In this document: in pieces, positions 10,101-16,721 of the stretch
How positions within the stretch are numbered: the stretch's first letter is position 1
Layout: every line of letters starts with the position of its first letter
Source: Fibrobacter sp.
Lineage (GTDB): Bacteria; Fibrobacterota; Fibrobacteria; Fibrobacterales; Fibrobacteraceae
DNA length: 53,213 bases
Assembly: GCA_012511955.1 (NCBI GenBank)
Contig: JAAZFC010000072.1
Span: 1-53,213, forward strand
Reading direction: 5' to 3'
Notes under the pieces: generated by a model
What the model was told of the DNA's origin: nothing
Database searches by the model: none
Seen by the model: the letters and a program-made list of their open reading frames with translations, nothing else
Made by a program: the position numbers and the translations under genes

Positions 10101-10963
10101 TTTTTAAAGCCTGCTTGTATTATAGAAATTTGCGCTTTACCAGGATTTACCCAGAAATTTAGCAATCCATGACTATCGCTTAAAGCATGTTGCGGTGGGT
10201 AGCCGTCTTTGGTGCTAATTTGCATTTCCCCAAATGCCACCGGCTGCAATACTTCGCCTTGGGGGCGCACAAATTCAAACTTTCTGGCTTTTCGCTGTTC
10301 ATCTAAGCTAAAATACCAAGTCTCTGAAATGCCGTGGTGCAGGTTTTGATCTTGGTTGCTTACAGTCCAGCGCCATTCCCCCCCTTGCAAATCCTTATGA
10401 GAAATCGTCCAAGAGGAGTCTGCGGTGCTTCCATACTTTTCTATGCGCCAGCCAGTCACAGTTTTGCGGGCTAGTTGCACCTGATAAAGCACAGCTTTAC
10501 TTAAAGGTCGCCAGCTAAAGTTTAAAATGGGGTTTTGTTGGCGTAAAATCTTTGCTTTATTTTGGGGACTGCGTAATTGTGCACCGGAAATGCTGTTTTT
10601 TGTTGTAAATAAAGGTTGGCTAACCCAGGAGTTGTTTTGTGTGGATTGAGGATGCTGGTTCAGAGCATTGGCCAAGCGCACTTTATGCTGTGCTAAGGGG
10701 TTTATCCAAGTGGGGATTAAAGCGCTTAAATTAATGGCTTTTTGCGAGATAATAGTATCTGCCAAAATCGTTTGAATTTCCCCATTTTGTTGTACAACTT
10801 GCAAACGGCTAAAAGTAATATTTTGCGGTCTTTCCAAAACCAAATGCCACGGAGTGCTAGAACTGATACTCACAATGCGATGCAGAGGCGTTTTAGATGC
10901 GGCCAAGCTCAAGTTTAAGGCTAACAACACCCACAAGCTTATCTTTTTATAATTAGAAACCAT
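7103..10963 (-). CDS. Giant secreted surface protein with carboxypeptidase-regulatory-like and FlgD-like domains
   Basis: The product has 1286 residues with a signal peptide (residues 1 to about 22). The body is beta-rich. It contains at least two segments resembling carboxypeptidase regulatory-like (transthyretin-fold) repeats, such as INNHLGLPQGNLHISASN and SQTNAQGEYALDLPIGG, and Big-like stretches further on. The C-terminus (about 1190-1286) is a FlgD-Ig-like module with VQIRIYNMTGDEVRTL, VAWDGLDKYDNMVRNGRY and LVVLEL, a common end of proteins exported by T9SS. It lies between an unknown outer-surface protein and a PorV-like barrel in one operon, so a large cell-surface assembly is likely. 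No enzyme motif was found. Confidence 0.7.
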   Translation of the reverse strand: MVSNYKKISLWVLLALNLSLAASKTPLHRIVSISSSTPWHLVLERPQNITFSRLQVVQQNGEIQTILADTIISQKAINLSALIPTWINPLAQHKVRLANALNQHPQSTQNNSWVSQPLFTTKNSISGAQLRSPQNKAKILRQQNPILNFSWRPLSKAVLYQVQLARKTVTGWRIEKYGSTADSSWTISHKDLQGGEWRWTVSNQDQNLHHGISETWYFSLDEQRKARKFEFVRPQGEVLQPVAFGEMQISTKDGYPPQHALSDSHGLLNFWVNPGKAQISIIQAGFKKQTLNLDIPSSGTVCCTLHSSKSIIKGFINNHLGLPQGNLHISASNNLGDTVHTVSQNNGAYKLSIDAGTWDWKVRNYNGTVLLSQSLKLAQEDTVDLGIQQLNINNCAVNFKLIADIKAFSSAHLKLYDKQGQTVNVFSSNKQGSIPVYAPCENWSYSIHAPHHFPVYAEANFRNTASINHQLTPGQALISGKVRTIEEAELDKKTEQLEHHAEIWAYSLHHKNLELRSQTNAQGEYALDLPIGGQWVIQAKTKTATSPPDTVSFVHSIEHIQKDLVINLEARVEGYLLAPQLKDQQILVELWQADSLQQKVFATFQSTQKWFYGFRNISPGNYFIRAQGLNWKSADVPVEVLFIGGFTGKGTVIVPDISLQKYESEFVAYPLLKDFSIQELKASMQLHYPNSMLNKAPDTIPVSPGTLIYSLIPDSSDWIPLWQHERTISTEKQQQDSIAFPAVHIRPPPVSQAKKSTAIPLNLELYNQVDSAFLWVKPSNGPAQRILAHRNEVHQILFNYTTSNFENQLDYWFEVYSQGMYFANPYPSKHFSLEIDYASEPFKLQIESNDTIYMPVEVTQTFKIKAQTPHKSLSHKLSAESLECSLNNPELADIKIEKDLLQIKTLQKGSTKLLCNSKIANHQSQESRAIVIAEHAPNNGEFSLKISKNEQVLGGDTLILTANILDSLGNTWNAPLGFTIEPKFAATKIENNILYLRSDFIGPINFSAQSYHHTDTLEINVAGIANAKQSHRFFHDSTLAVYVDSATWSDNQNKLIYLQKFDNMQRLRYHLDSIELKTPLYNTAYDVQNSIKPLFLEFNIEDSQNHNLKLIDTAALTIQAVKPKKMARIKVEDELKNSLETVHYDKIPWLRVACVKNSPAFYALATTGQSILQASLDIIPNPFSPYVTALIDGNNFPGTAVRYTPYIAGYNSVQVQIRIYNMTGDEVRTLVHNQDQSPANYSVAWDGLDKYDNMVRNGRYLVVLELKNPHNAKLLQKLVKAVVVFK

Positions 10964-12215
10964 AGTGTAACCCCAAGTTTAAACGCGCAATGGGCAAAAC
11001 TTCCCACTGGGCAAAAGTGCTTATTTTACTGAAGTGCCACTGAACAAAAGCGTTAATTAGGGGAACAAAACTCCGCGATTCTATCATAGCTCCTAAGCTA
11101 GCACCACCGTATTTTGAATACAAGTTTAAGGTGCTTAGATGATTAGGTTTTAATTGTAGAGCCAAATGTTGCCTTAAGTCTAATTCCTTGGATTGTACAT
11201 CGCTATGGGAAATTTCCGTGGCGATTTTTTGGTTAAAATAAATGTAATTAATTTGCACCCATGGCTTGATTTGCAAGCTCAAGTGGTGAATGGTGGGGAT
11301 TTTTACATAAATAGGCTGGTCTGTATAAATATCGTTGCTGGTTTTATAAGCCAGTAAAAGACTATCGCGGGCCTCTGGACTTTCCCATTTTAAGTTGGAT
11401 TTTAAGCTGAATCCATGCATAAAATAGGGCAAATTTTGCCGTAAACTATAAACCCCAAGCATTTCCACCTTTGTGGACATTAAAGCGCGCCAGCTAAGCC
11501 GTGCGAGTTTGATTTCTAAAAAAGCTGGCCAAGCATCTCCTTGATAATCACCATGCACTAAGGAGTGAAAATCAGAGTCATGCCATTCAGAGCTAAAACT
11601 TTCCGTGCTTTGATCAGTGGGGTTGACATGTCGGTGATGCAAAACCCAATCACCTTTAGTGGTGGTGGAACCGTTTAGTTTTAGTGAGTGTTGTACTAAG
11701 CCCACTTCAATATGATTTTGCTTTTTGCTCTGTACTTTGTAAGCTAGGGTCAATGCCTCCCAAGAAAAATTAAGTGAACTATTGGAATTGAGCCAGGCAT
11801 TATGCTCTAAGACGCTTTTTTCTTTATTAGTTTGTTTTTGCTCTAGGTGGGCATTTTTCCATTGGTTTTGCCCTTCTATGCGCAAAATCGGTTGCCAAGC
11901 CAAAAACAATGAACCATCATCGGTGATAGGAATGCGCGCCGCAATATTTAGCAAAGATAGCTCTCGGGGTCTTTCGTTATCTGGGGCAAAGCGCAGAGAA
12001 TGTTTGTGGGCGTTTTCCCAAGAAAATTGCCGCGGCATGCTTTTAGAAATAGGCAGATTGAATTCCAAGGAAAGCCCTGCATCGCAATTTTGGGCAGGGT
12101 GGGGTGGACTAATGGTGTACCAACGCATATCTGTAGATTTTTCGCCACCAATAAATTCAGCAGCCCAGCTGGTATTAAGTAAAAAAGCAAATATGCAAAT
12201 AAAAATAAGTCTCAA
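10953..12215 (-). CDS. Secreted beta-rich protein of unknown function, probable outer-membrane barrel
   Basis: The product has 420 residues from a TTG start (AGGAT lies upstream as a possible ribosome site). A signal peptide covers about residues 1-18 (ending TSWA). The mature protein has many alternating polar/hydrophobic strands and ends in a run of aromatic-alternating residues with a C-terminal phenylalanine (LGLHYGF), as in outer-membrane barrels. No family was recognised. Its last 11 bases overlap the start of the 1286-aa gene, so it opens a coupled three-gene operon. The products are probably surface partners. Confidence 0.55.
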   Translation of the reverse strand: MRLIFICIFAFLLNTSWAAEFIGGEKSTDMRWYTISPPHPAQNCDAGLSLEFNLPISKSMPRQFSWENAHKHSLRFAPDNERPRELSLLNIAARIPITDDGSLFLAWQPILRIEGQNQWKNAHLEQKQTNKEKSVLEHNAWLNSNSSLNFSWEALTLAYKVQSKKQNHIEVGLVQHSLKLNGSTTTKGDWVLHHRHVNPTDQSTESFSSEWHDSDFHSLVHGDYQGDAWPAFLEIKLARLSWRALMSTKVEMLGVYSLRQNLPYFMHGFSLKSNLKWESPEARDSLLLAYKTSNDIYTDQPIYVKIPTIHHLSLQIKPWVQINYIYFNQKIATEISHSDVQSKELDLRQHLALQLKPNHLSTLNLYSKYGGASLGAMIESRSFVPLINAFVQWHFSKISTFAQWEVLPIARLNLGLHYGF

Positions 12216-12297
12216 ATTAATATATCCTATGGCTACCTTATAGGATTATCGGATTTTTAGACCAAAAAGTAAAGGGAAACCACAAAAAATGTTTAAA

Positions 12298-12636
12298 TCA
12301 AGAAATATTTTTGTCTATGGTGGTAGAAGGTAGCTTAACTCCATGACTAATGCTAGAGCTAATGCGCTTTCTTAAAGTAGCGGAATACTTGAAAACAGGA
12401 ACTAATCTTTCAGGTAAGATAACTTCTTCACCAGTGCGCAAGTTGCGAGCAGGTCGGGATTTCCGTACTCTGAGTGAAAAGGTTCCAAAGCCTCTGATTT
12501 CGATGTTGGAGTTTAAATCTAAGCTTTTGCCAATCTGCTTGAGTAGTTCTTCTACAGTGGATTTGATATCTAATTGAATAAAACCCGTAGAGCGAGCTAC
12601 TTCTTGTATTAAATCTTGTTTTGTAATATTTGACAC
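12298..12636 (-). CDS. HU/IHF-family nucleoid DNA-binding protein
   Basis: The product has 112 residues from a GTG start preceded by AAAGAG. It shows the whole HU/IHF fold: N-terminal helices (TKQDLIQEVARSTGF), the turn IEIRGFGTFSLRVRK, and the DNA-binding arm signature RPARNLRTGEEV with the conserved Arg-Pro pair that intercalates at bends. It is about 15-20 residues longer than typical HU (90-95), because of a hydrophilic C-terminal tail. The IHF-like wording 'IRGFG' and the tail suggest an IHF-like member, but alpha/beta assignment is not possible. It is divergent from dusB. Confidence 0.9.
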   Translation of the reverse strand: MSNITKQDLIQEVARSTGFIQLDIKSTVEELLKQIGKSLDLNSNIEIRGFGTFSLRVRKSRPARNLRTGEEVILPERLVPVFKYSATLRKRISSSISHGVKLPSTTIDKNIS

Positions 12637-12730
12637 TCTTTAAATATAAAGATACTAATGCTTTATTCCAAGGAAATATCTCAAAAAAAAATACGATTTT
12701 CTATTTTTATGCGGATAAAAGGCGTATAAA

Positions 12731-13810
12731 ATGTTGATAGAAGTTGATAGAGTGTTGGAAGTGAAAAATAGCAGAATTTGGCCCAATGTTATAGTCTCTC
12801 CCATGGCGGGAGTAACCGATATTGCTTTTAGGAAATTGTTGTGGGAATTAGCTGATAAACGTATTGGTTTGACCGTTTCTGAATTTATTTCTGTGGAAGC
12901 CCAACCTGTTTTAACACCTCGTAATTTGCAAGCTATAACTCCTTTTGCCGGAGAAAAACCTTTTGCAGTACAGCTTTTTGGGGCAAGTCCCAAGAAAATG
13001 GCTCAAGCAGTCATAGAAGTTCAAGAATTAAAACCCGATTTTATCGAAATAAATGCAGGTTGCCCCATGAAAGCGGTGATAGGTCGTGGGGGAGGGTCCA
13101 GTTTGCTTAAAGATTTACCGCGCCTGCAAAAAATGCTGCATTTAAGTCGAAAAGTGCTGGATATTCCTCTTTTGCTTAAAACCCGCATTGGTTGGGATCA
13201 GGAGAGTATTAATATCGTTGAAGTAGCGCGCATTGCCGAAGGGGAAGGGGTGGAAATGCTAACCATTCACGGTCGTACTAGAGAACAAGCATATAAAGGC
13301 TTAGCTCATTGGCCCAGTATAGCTAAAGCGGCGCAAAGCGTGAAAATTCCTGTGATTGGAAATGGTGATATAGCCACAGCAGAGGGGGCTCGTCAGCGTT
13401 TGCAACAATACCCCGAATTGGCAGGTGTAAGTGTAGGTCTAGCGTTGATGCATAATCCTTGGTTGATGGCTCAAGTGGCTGATTTGTGGAGTGGACTTCC
13501 TGTTAAAGTTCCCGGCGCTATGGATTTGCAGCAGATGTTTCAACGCTATATGGATTTACTCATAGAAAATGGATACACCATGGACTCACTGGCTGGGCGT
13601 TTAAAGCAACTGGTGGCGCGAATTTTACGCTTTATAGAGCCTGATATTTATGACATCCGTCATGAAATTTTAACTAGTACACATACCGCAGAACTTTTAG
13701 ATAAACTGTGGCATTTTTTAGAGAAAGAATACAAATATAGGGGGTGTGTGTTTGTACCAGGTCGCATAAAAAACCTCAATGGGGCAGGTAGTACCACCAT
13801 TGAGGAGTGA
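12731..13810 (+). CDS. dusB: tRNA-dihydrouridine synthase (DusB-like)
   Basis: The product has 359 residues, close to DusB length. It is an FMN TIM barrel with the family motifs VSPMAGVTDIAFRKL, the catalytic cysteine in INAGCPMKAV, the flavin-binding lysine in LLLKTRIGW, LTIHGRTREQAYKG, and VIGNGDI. Dus enzymes reduce uridines of the tRNA D-loop using NADPH. DusB of other bacteria modifies U17. A helical RNA-binding domain follows (about 240-330). The start has AAAGG nine bases upstream. In Enterobacteria dusB is paired with fis; here it is divergent from an HU/IHF gene, also a nucleoid protein, which may be coincidence. Confidence 0.9.
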   Translation: MLIEVDRVLEVKNSRIWPNVIVSPMAGVTDIAFRKLLWELADKRIGLTVSEFISVEAQPVLTPRNLQAITPFAGEKPFAVQLFGASPKKMAQAVIEVQELKPDFIEINAGCPMKAVIGRGGGSSLLKDLPRLQKMLHLSRKVLDIPLLLKTRIGWDQESINIVEVARIAEGEGVEMLTIHGRTREQAYKGLAHWPSIAKAAQSVKIPVIGNGDIATAEGARQRLQQYPELAGVSVGLALMHNPWLMAQVADLWSGLPVKVPGAMDLQQMFQRYMDLLIENGYTMDSLAGRLKQLVARILRFIEPDIYDIRHEILTSTHTAELLDKLWHFLEKEYKYRGCVFVPGRIKNLNGAGSTTIEE

Positions 13811-13823
13811 TTTTTAAAAGCGT

Positions 13824-15074
13824 TTAGGCTTTGATGATAGTTTCTTTGGCAATAACAACAATTCCTTGTTCAGTTACATGAAACAGCTGTTTGTCCCTTT
13901 CTAAATCGTAGCCTATTTCGTAGTTGCGGGGAATTCTCACCCCTTTTTCGATAATAGCCCTTCTGATTTTGGCACCAGCTCCCACGCTAACTTCGGGGAA
14001 CAAGATAGAATCTTCTATTAAAGAACCTTTTTCACAAGTAACCCCAGGACTGAGTACAGAATGTACTACATCGGCACAATCTACAATACAACCAGCTGAG
14101 ATAATTGAGTTTGCAATTACTCCAGTGGTGTTGGTGTCCCCAGGAGATTCCTTAGTGAATTTAGCGGGGGGGACATTCCAATTTAAAGTGCGAATGGGGA
14201 AATTGTTGTTATATAAACGAAAGATAGGATCACTGGCGCAGAGATCCATGTTGGCTTCATAAAATGCTTCTATGGTCCCTACATCACGCCAATATCCTCG
14301 AGTATCAGCTTTTTCTCCGCGGATAACATTAGTATTAAAATCGTAAACATATACGGGGTAATCAGGAAAAATTCGCGGAATAATATCCTTGCCAAAGTCA
14401 AAAGAACCTTCGCGCTGATTGGCAGCGGTGAGTTCTCTTACCAAAAATTTGGAGTTAAAAACATAGTTTCCCATGGATGCCAAACACCATCCAGGGCGAT
14501 CAGGCATTTCTTTTGGTTCGGTGGGTTTTTCTTCAAAACCTATCATGCTACCGTCGGAATTTACCTCTATAATGCCAAATTCACTAGCTTCGGACACTGG
14601 CACGGGAATAGCTGCGATGGTGAGCAAAGCCGCCCGAGACAGATGGAAGTCCACCATTTGGTTTATATCCATTTTATAAATATGATCACCACCAAAAACA
14701 GCTACTAAGTCAGGTTTTTCATCAGTAATTAAGTTTATATTTTGATAAATAGCATCGGCGGTTCCTCTATACCAGTCACCACCAGTGCGCATTTGCGCTG
14801 GTACTAAATCCACATATTGGTCTAGGGAGCGGTTGAGGTTCCAGGCGGCGCTAATATGCTTATTCAGAGAATCAGATTTGAATTGGGTGAGTATCTTAAT
14901 CTTAAAAATACCAGAATTAATAAAATTGTTGAGTACAAAATCGATAATGCGATATTTTCCGCCATAGTGAACAGCTGGCTTGGCTCGATCTCTGGTAAGG
15001 GGTTGCAATCTTTCTCCTTTGCCACCAGCCATTATCATAGCCAAAATATTAGTATTATGAGTGCTGAAATTCAT
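13824..15074 (-). CDS. glgC: Glucose-1-phosphate adenylyltransferase
   Basis: The product has 416 residues, the standard GlgC length. It makes ADP-glucose from ATP and glucose-1-phosphate, the committed step of bacterial glycogen synthesis. The nucleotidyltransferase signature GGKGERLQPLTRDRAKPAV lies near the N-terminus. Other conserved pieces are VFGGDHIYKMD, FEEKPTEP, GWCLASMGNYVF and YWRDVGTIEAFYEANMDL. The C-terminal left-handed beta-helix ends with IIEKGVRIP. It stands alone, without other glg genes, and carries its own sigma-70-like promoter. Fibrobacter cells store glycogen, which fits, but regulation by effectors cannot be read here. Confidence 0.95.
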   Translation of the reverse strand: MNFSTHNTNILAMIMAGGKGERLQPLTRDRAKPAVHYGGKYRIIDFVLNNFINSGIFKIKILTQFKSDSLNKHISAAWNLNRSLDQYVDLVPAQMRTGGDWYRGTADAIYQNINLITDEKPDLVAVFGGDHIYKMDINQMVDFHLSRAALLTIAAIPVPVSEASEFGIIEVNSDGSMIGFEEKPTEPKEMPDRPGWCLASMGNYVFNSKFLVRELTAANQREGSFDFGKDIIPRIFPDYPVYVYDFNTNVIRGEKADTRGYWRDVGTIEAFYEANMDLCASDPIFRLYNNNFPIRTLNWNVPPAKFTKESPGDTNTTGVIANSIISAGCIVDCADVVHSVLSPGVTCEKGSLIEDSILFPEVSVGAGAKIRRAIIEKGVRIPRNYEIGYDLERDKQLFHVTEQGIVVIAKETIIKA

Positions 15075-15118
15075 ATAAATTCCTATTAATTAATGCTTTA
15101 AATAAACCTTACCCTATC

Positions 15119-15147
15119 ATTGTATTAAACTATCACATATAATGCAA
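15119..15147 (-). promoter_or_regulatory. Sigma-70-type promoter of glgC
   Basis: On the minus strand TTGCAT (15147-15142) and TACAAT (15124-15119) are separated by exactly 17 bases. The predicted start of transcription lies about 35-40 bases before the glgC ATG. The spacing and boxes are near consensus; use in vivo is inferred. Confidence 0.6.
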
Positions 15148-15167
15148 TGGTTTACAGATTATTTTGC

Positions 15168-15196
15168 AAAAAAAAGAGGCGCTAAAAAGCGCACTC
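15168..15196 (-). terminator. Rho-independent terminator of the flagellin gene
   Basis: Read on the minus strand, GAG-T-GCGCT pairs with AGCGC-CTC around a TTTT loop, with a single unpaired T in the first arm, followed by eight T residues. It lies about 30 bases after the flagellin stop codon and isolates that gene from glgC. Confidence 0.85.
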
Positions 15197-15226
15197 TAGT
15201 AAAGTTTTATATTGATAAAAACTTAA

Positions 15227-16165
15227 TTAATATCGCGCTCTGTTAAAGCCCGTGAGTAATCCCATAACATTGGTATATGATATATTAGATTGCGCTAAAA
15301 ACGATGCGGCGGCTTGTTGTTTAATTTGCAAAGAGGTGTAACGCGATGTTTCCAAAGCTTGATCCACTCCAGTATAGGCAGAAGAAGCCGCTAAGTAATT
15401 ACTTTGCTTGCTATCTAAATTGTTTTTAGCAGAGGTAATTACGGTGATATTGGTGTTTAAACGCGCCACATTTCTTTTTAAGCGCACTTGTCCGCTATCT
15501 TGTTCGGTGAACTTTTCCACAGCTTCTTGGGCTTGAGCTTTCCCATTGTCTTGGCTCCAGGCTTCCGCCATGGAATCCGTGCTGAGATTTAACCCATGAT
15601 AGACATTTGCGCCATCAGAATCGCTATCCAATGCGAAGCGAGTATCCAAAAGACTATAGCTAACCCAATCTCCAGGATTCTCGCTGATTTGATAGCTGAT
15701 ACCTGCGCCAGTTTCGCCGTTTACAATGGCGTCTGGGTCAAAGTTTCCAGTGAGTAAAAGCTCGCCTTTGTAACGCGTAGTATTTACCATATTGGTGATT
15801 TGTACGCGCAACTCGTCGTATTCTTTGCCTAGATTACCACGAACTTGAGCATTGTCTTCTTCGCTGGCTTCGCGAGCCAACTCTTCCATTTTATCCATAA
15901 GCTTAGAAATGCTACCTAAAGCATCTTCCGCAGTTTGCAAACGCATTAGATGTTCTTCTAATCCCTTAGATGCATTGGCAGAGTATGTTGCGAGCTTGTT
16001 AAGTTCTTGGGCTTTAAAATAAGCAGAAATATCGTCCGAAGGCCTTTTGATTTTAAGACCAGTGGCGATGCTTTCCAGCGATTTTTCAAGGTTTGAATTG
16101 TAGGTGTTTATAATTCGCGATAAACTATAAGCACCAGGTGTCATAGGACCAGTGATTCCATTCAT
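15227..16165 (-). CDS. Flagellin-family protein
   Basis: The product has 312 residues. The N-terminal D0/D1 region (about 1-140) is typical: SLSRIINTYNSNLEKSLESI, ATGLKIKRPSDDISAY, and the helix with RLQTAEDALGSISKLMDKM. The C-terminal D1/D0 region (about 225-312) has LDSKQSNYLAASSAYTGVD and ends in FLAQSNISYTNVMGLLTGF. Only about 80 residues lie between, so the surface-exposed D2/D3 domains are almost absent. The N-terminus MNGITGPMTPGAYSL is longer than usual before the first helix. The gene is transcribed alone from a near-consensus sigma-28 promoter through a structured leader. Its presence argues for motility. It could instead be a minor flagellin or hook-associated protein (FlgL-like), though the ends fit flagellin better. 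Confidence 0.85.
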   Translation of the reverse strand: MNGITGPMTPGAYSLSRIINTYNSNLEKSLESIATGLKIKRPSDDISAYFKAQELNKLATYSANASKGLEEHLMRLQTAEDALGSISKLMDKMEELAREASEEDNAQVRGNLGKEYDELRVQITNMVNTTRYKGELLLTGNFDPDAIVNGETGAGISYQISENPGDWVSYSLLDTRFALDSDSDGANVYHGLNLSTDSMAEAWSQDNGKAQAQEAVEKFTEQDSGQVRLKRNVARLNTNITVITSAKNNLDSKQSNYLAASSAYTGVDQALETSRYTSLQIKQQAAASFLAQSNISYTNVMGLLTGFNRARY

Positions 16166-16301
16166 GATTTTCTTCCCGTTCCATGGGTGAGTAACTCTTA
16201 AAGACTCAACACCACACCCTTGGAATAAGGTGTTGGGTCTCCGATCACAAGGGGTTCTGGAGTTCCCATTGGCTTCCCGACCGCAGGGCAGAACATCCTC
16301 T
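16166..16301 (-). promoter_or_regulatory. Structured 5' leader of the flagellin mRNA
   Basis: The predicted 135-base leader holds a 12-position stem (16240-16229 with 16213-16202, one A/C mismatch, 15-base loop). It also holds a 6-bp stem (GTTCTG 16294-16289 with CAGAAC 16259-16254). Next to the start codon a small hairpin, CCC-ATGGAAC-GGG (16187-16175), has GGA in its loop and overlaps the Shine-Dalgarno GGGAAG. The last is the kind of site bound by CsrA. No known riboswitch class was recognised. Pairings are seen in the sequence; function is inferred. Confidence 0.5.
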
Positions 16302-16308
16302 GTTAGAG

Positions 16309-16335
16309 TTATCGGCTCTTTTTATGAAAACTTTA
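16309..16335 (-). promoter_or_regulatory. Sigma-28 (FliA) promoter of flagellin
   Basis: On the minus strand TAAAGTTT (16335-16328), an 11-base spacer and GCCGATAA (16316-16309) match the FliA consensus at every position and in spacing. The expected first transcribed base is about 16301, giving a leader of about 135 bases. Confidence 0.93.
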
Positions 16336-16349
16336 GGAAAAAATAATTT

Positions 16350-16721
16350 TTATAGTTTTACAGTGATTTTTGCCCCTTGGGCGCGAGGAATGGTGCCGTC
16401 TTTACGCAGACTTACTACTATTTCTTCTATGGTTGGGTATTTGTTTTTTAATTCCCCTGCAACTCGAGCTGCTAGGGTTTCAATCATATTAAACTGACCT
16501 TCTATAGCTATCTTTTCTACAGCTTCGGCAATTTCCACATAGTTTATGGTATCATTCAGTTCATCGCTTTGGGCTACTTTAGCAATATCTATAATAATGC
16601 CAATATCAAAGACCACCTTTTGAACTTGAGTGCGTTCATAAGGCAGATCTCCGATAATACATTCGACTTCTAAGCCTAAAATATCAAGCTTAGATGGTAA
16701 TTTACCAGGTAAAGAGTACAA
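16350..16721 (-). CDS. folB: Dihydroneopterin aldolase
   Basis: The product has about 123 residues from a TTG start that overlaps the upstream gene by 20 bases; a TTG nine codons further upstream is possible, and no site has a strong Shine-Dalgarno. The FolB family pattern is clear: ILGLEVECIIGDLPYERTQ, VVFDIGIIIDI, DTINYVEIAEAV, FNMIETLAARVAGEL with the conserved Glu that binds the pterin, and VVSLRKDGTIP. The enzyme converts 7,8-dihydroneopterin to 6-hydroxymethyl-dihydropterin in folate synthesis. The KP of the usual 'V.KP' motif is KD here. It follows the PEGA gene with no link in function. Confidence 0.85.
   Translation of the reverse strand: MYSLPGKLPSKLDILGLEVECIIGDLPYERTQVQKVVFDIGIIIDIAKVAQSDELNDTINYVEIAEAVEKIAIEGQFNMIETLAARVAGELKNKYPTIEEIVVSLRKDGTIPRAQGAKITVKL

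Noticed and set aside
7231-12243. Many plus-strand open frames across the 7-12 kb region
   Set aside because: They lie opposite to clear minus-strand genes, lack ribosome sites and have no recognisable domains; they are shadows.
16292-16304. CsrA-type hairpin AACA-GAGGA-TGTT in the flagellin leader
   Set aside because: The predicted transcription start at about 16301 removes the first arm of the stem.
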